From the NCBI GenBank assembly GCA_964345975.1, contig CAYFSS010000041.1, forward strand, positions 1 to 6,657: a stretch of 6,657 bases of DNA. The letters run 5' to 3'. A program made the position numbers and the translations under genes. The notes under the pieces were generated by a model. That model ran no database searches and was not told the DNA's origin. It saw only the letters and a program-made list of their open reading frames with translations. How positions within the stretch are numbered: position 1 is the first letter of the stretch; each line of letters opens with the position of its first letter. This DNA comes from CAYFSS01 sp964345975 (GTDB lineage: Bacteria; Bacillota; Clostridia; Saccharofermentanales; Fastidiosipilaceae). Below are positions 5,985-6,657 of the stretch, piece after piece.

Positions 5985-5991
5985 ACTGACA
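5949..5991 (+). repeat. Imperfect 18-bp repeat at the sulfatase/surface-protein junction
   Basis: The 18 bases at 5949-5966 and at 5974-5991 agree at 13 positions. The first copy reads EGVEVT in the sulfatase frame; the second reads EGVELT in the surface-protein frame. The 25-base offset puts the copies in different frames. The pair sits exactly where one gene ends and the truncated one begins. Confidence 0.55.
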
Positions 5992-6516
5992 CGAGGCGAT
6001 GAGATCACGCTGAATCACACGGACGACGCCGGTAACACGAGTGATAAGGTCGTTGTACTTGTAACTGCACAAGCGAGCAACTATAAGCTCACGATCAGGA
6101 AGCGGTTGTTTGATCAGAACGGGGCGCCAATCGAAGAGGCTCAAAACTTTAGGGGCCGCGTAAATGGACCGAGCTACCCTGAGGGTCTGGAACTATCGAT
6201 TCATACGTACGAAGACACTATTCTGAGGGGCCTTCTAGCCGGTACCTATGACGTGACAGTCCTAGAATTTACAGGTTACACAGTGAACGTATCTGATCCG
6301 GTGACGCTAAGTTCGGCTAATGCTGAGGGCGTAATCACGGTTAGTGGTTATTTCTTGGATCCAACGGAGAAGCCGACGGACTCCATCAACAATGCAATTG
6401 CAAAGACCGGTGAATCGTATAACCCTCTAATGGCTTTAAGTTTCCTCACTGCAGGCGCAGCTCTTGTCTTGTTCAAGCGGAAATTGAGAAGTGCTGGTGA
6501 CAACGAGGAGGCATAG
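5974..6516 (+). pseudogene. 3' remnant of a sortase-anchored surface protein
   Basis: An open frame with no convincing start encodes the last 180 residues of a larger wall-anchored protein. It enters in mid-domain: residues 1-32 (EGVELTRGDEITLNHTDDAG and on) match the end of a bacterial Ig-like domain of the LTEGDTITVTATDAAGNTS type. A second beta-rich domain (37-128) contains the LLAGTYDVTVLEFTGYTV pattern typical of Cna-B/prealbumin-like modules. The end is a cell-wall sorting signal: IAKTGE (142-147), a hydrophobic segment (151-167), then KRK and a charged tail. The Pro of LPxTG is replaced by Ala. Its first bases overlap the end of the sulfatase in another frame, so the original 5' part, signal peptide included, is gone. 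A TTG at 6106 could start a shorter product, but without a secretion signal it would not reach the wall. The fragment is probably non-functional. Confidence 0.75.
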
Positions 6517-6620
6517 CTGAATCTTGAAGCAATCTGACGCAAGAGCGTACAAGAATTTGCCATGATTAATTAGGTTGCGAAGCCAATAGGATCAGGCCAC
6601 CTACAAGCGATAGGTTATTC
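6517..6620. other. Non-coding spacer
   Basis: Between the remnant's stop codon and the terminator there are 104 bases in which I see no gene, RNA or obvious regulatory element. Confidence 0.5.
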
Positions 6621-6657
6621 GGACGGTATCAGTGTTTTAGCTGATGCCGTCCTCTTT
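6621..6657 (+). terminator. Strong intrinsic terminator, cut by the window edge
   Basis: GGACGGTATCAG (6621-6632) pairs with CTGATGCCGTCC (6641-6652) along all 12 positions, with one T-G wobble, across an 8-nt loop. TCTTT follows to the end of the window. The stem and T-rich tail face the plus strand. It presumably ended the original surface-protein transcript and now terminates transcripts that begin at the sulfatase gene, since no terminator lies between. Confidence 0.85.

Noticed and set aside
1..6657. CRISPR array, tRNA, rRNA, transposase or intact insertion sequence
   Set aside because: No regularly spaced direct repeats, no tRNA-like cloverleaf or rRNA sequence, and no recognisable transposase or paired terminal inverted repeats were seen by eye.

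Overview
The window looks like a chromosomal stretch of a Gram-positive bacterium, most likely Bacillota. The signs are strong AGGAGG-type ribosome binding sites, a TTG start with a good Shine-Dalgarno, a carbohydrate importer without its own ATPase gene, and a sortase-type cell-wall anchor at the right end. Base composition is moderate, not AT-rich. The organism cannot be named from the sequence alone.

Layout from left to right. (1) Positions 1-101, minus strand: the 5' end of a gene that runs off the window and encodes a His/Glu/Asp-rich N-terminus. (2) About 120-697: no intact gene. It holds coding debris, best seen as a 51-residue C-terminal fragment on the minus strand at 187-342, and ends in a terminator at 640-673. 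(3) 698-4147, minus strand: a carbohydrate ABC importer read as solute-binding protein, MalF-type permease, MalG-type permease. A hairpin terminator, an 8-bp tandem repeat and a possible internal -10 box lie in the 192-nt gap after the binding-protein gene. (4) 4148-4511: a divergent intergenic region with candidate promoters, a possible 12-codon leader ORF and two antisense short frames. (5) 4512-5984, plus strand: a complete Cys-type family S1 sulfatase without a signal peptide. (6) 5974-6516, plus strand: the 3' remnant of a large cell-wall-anchored surface protein, overlapping the end of the sulfatase gene, followed by a strong terminator at 6621-6657.

The simplest working model is a small catabolic locus. 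The importer would bring a sulfated saccharide into the cytoplasm, where the sulfatase removes the sulfate ester. The ATPase and the formylglycine-generating maturase would have to be encoded elsewhere. The pairing with sulfatase rests only on the divergent neighbourhood. Both flanks show decay: broken coding sequence on the left, and on the right a surface-protein gene without its 5' part. The importer-sulfatase block may therefore have been inserted into, or rearranged within, an accessory region.
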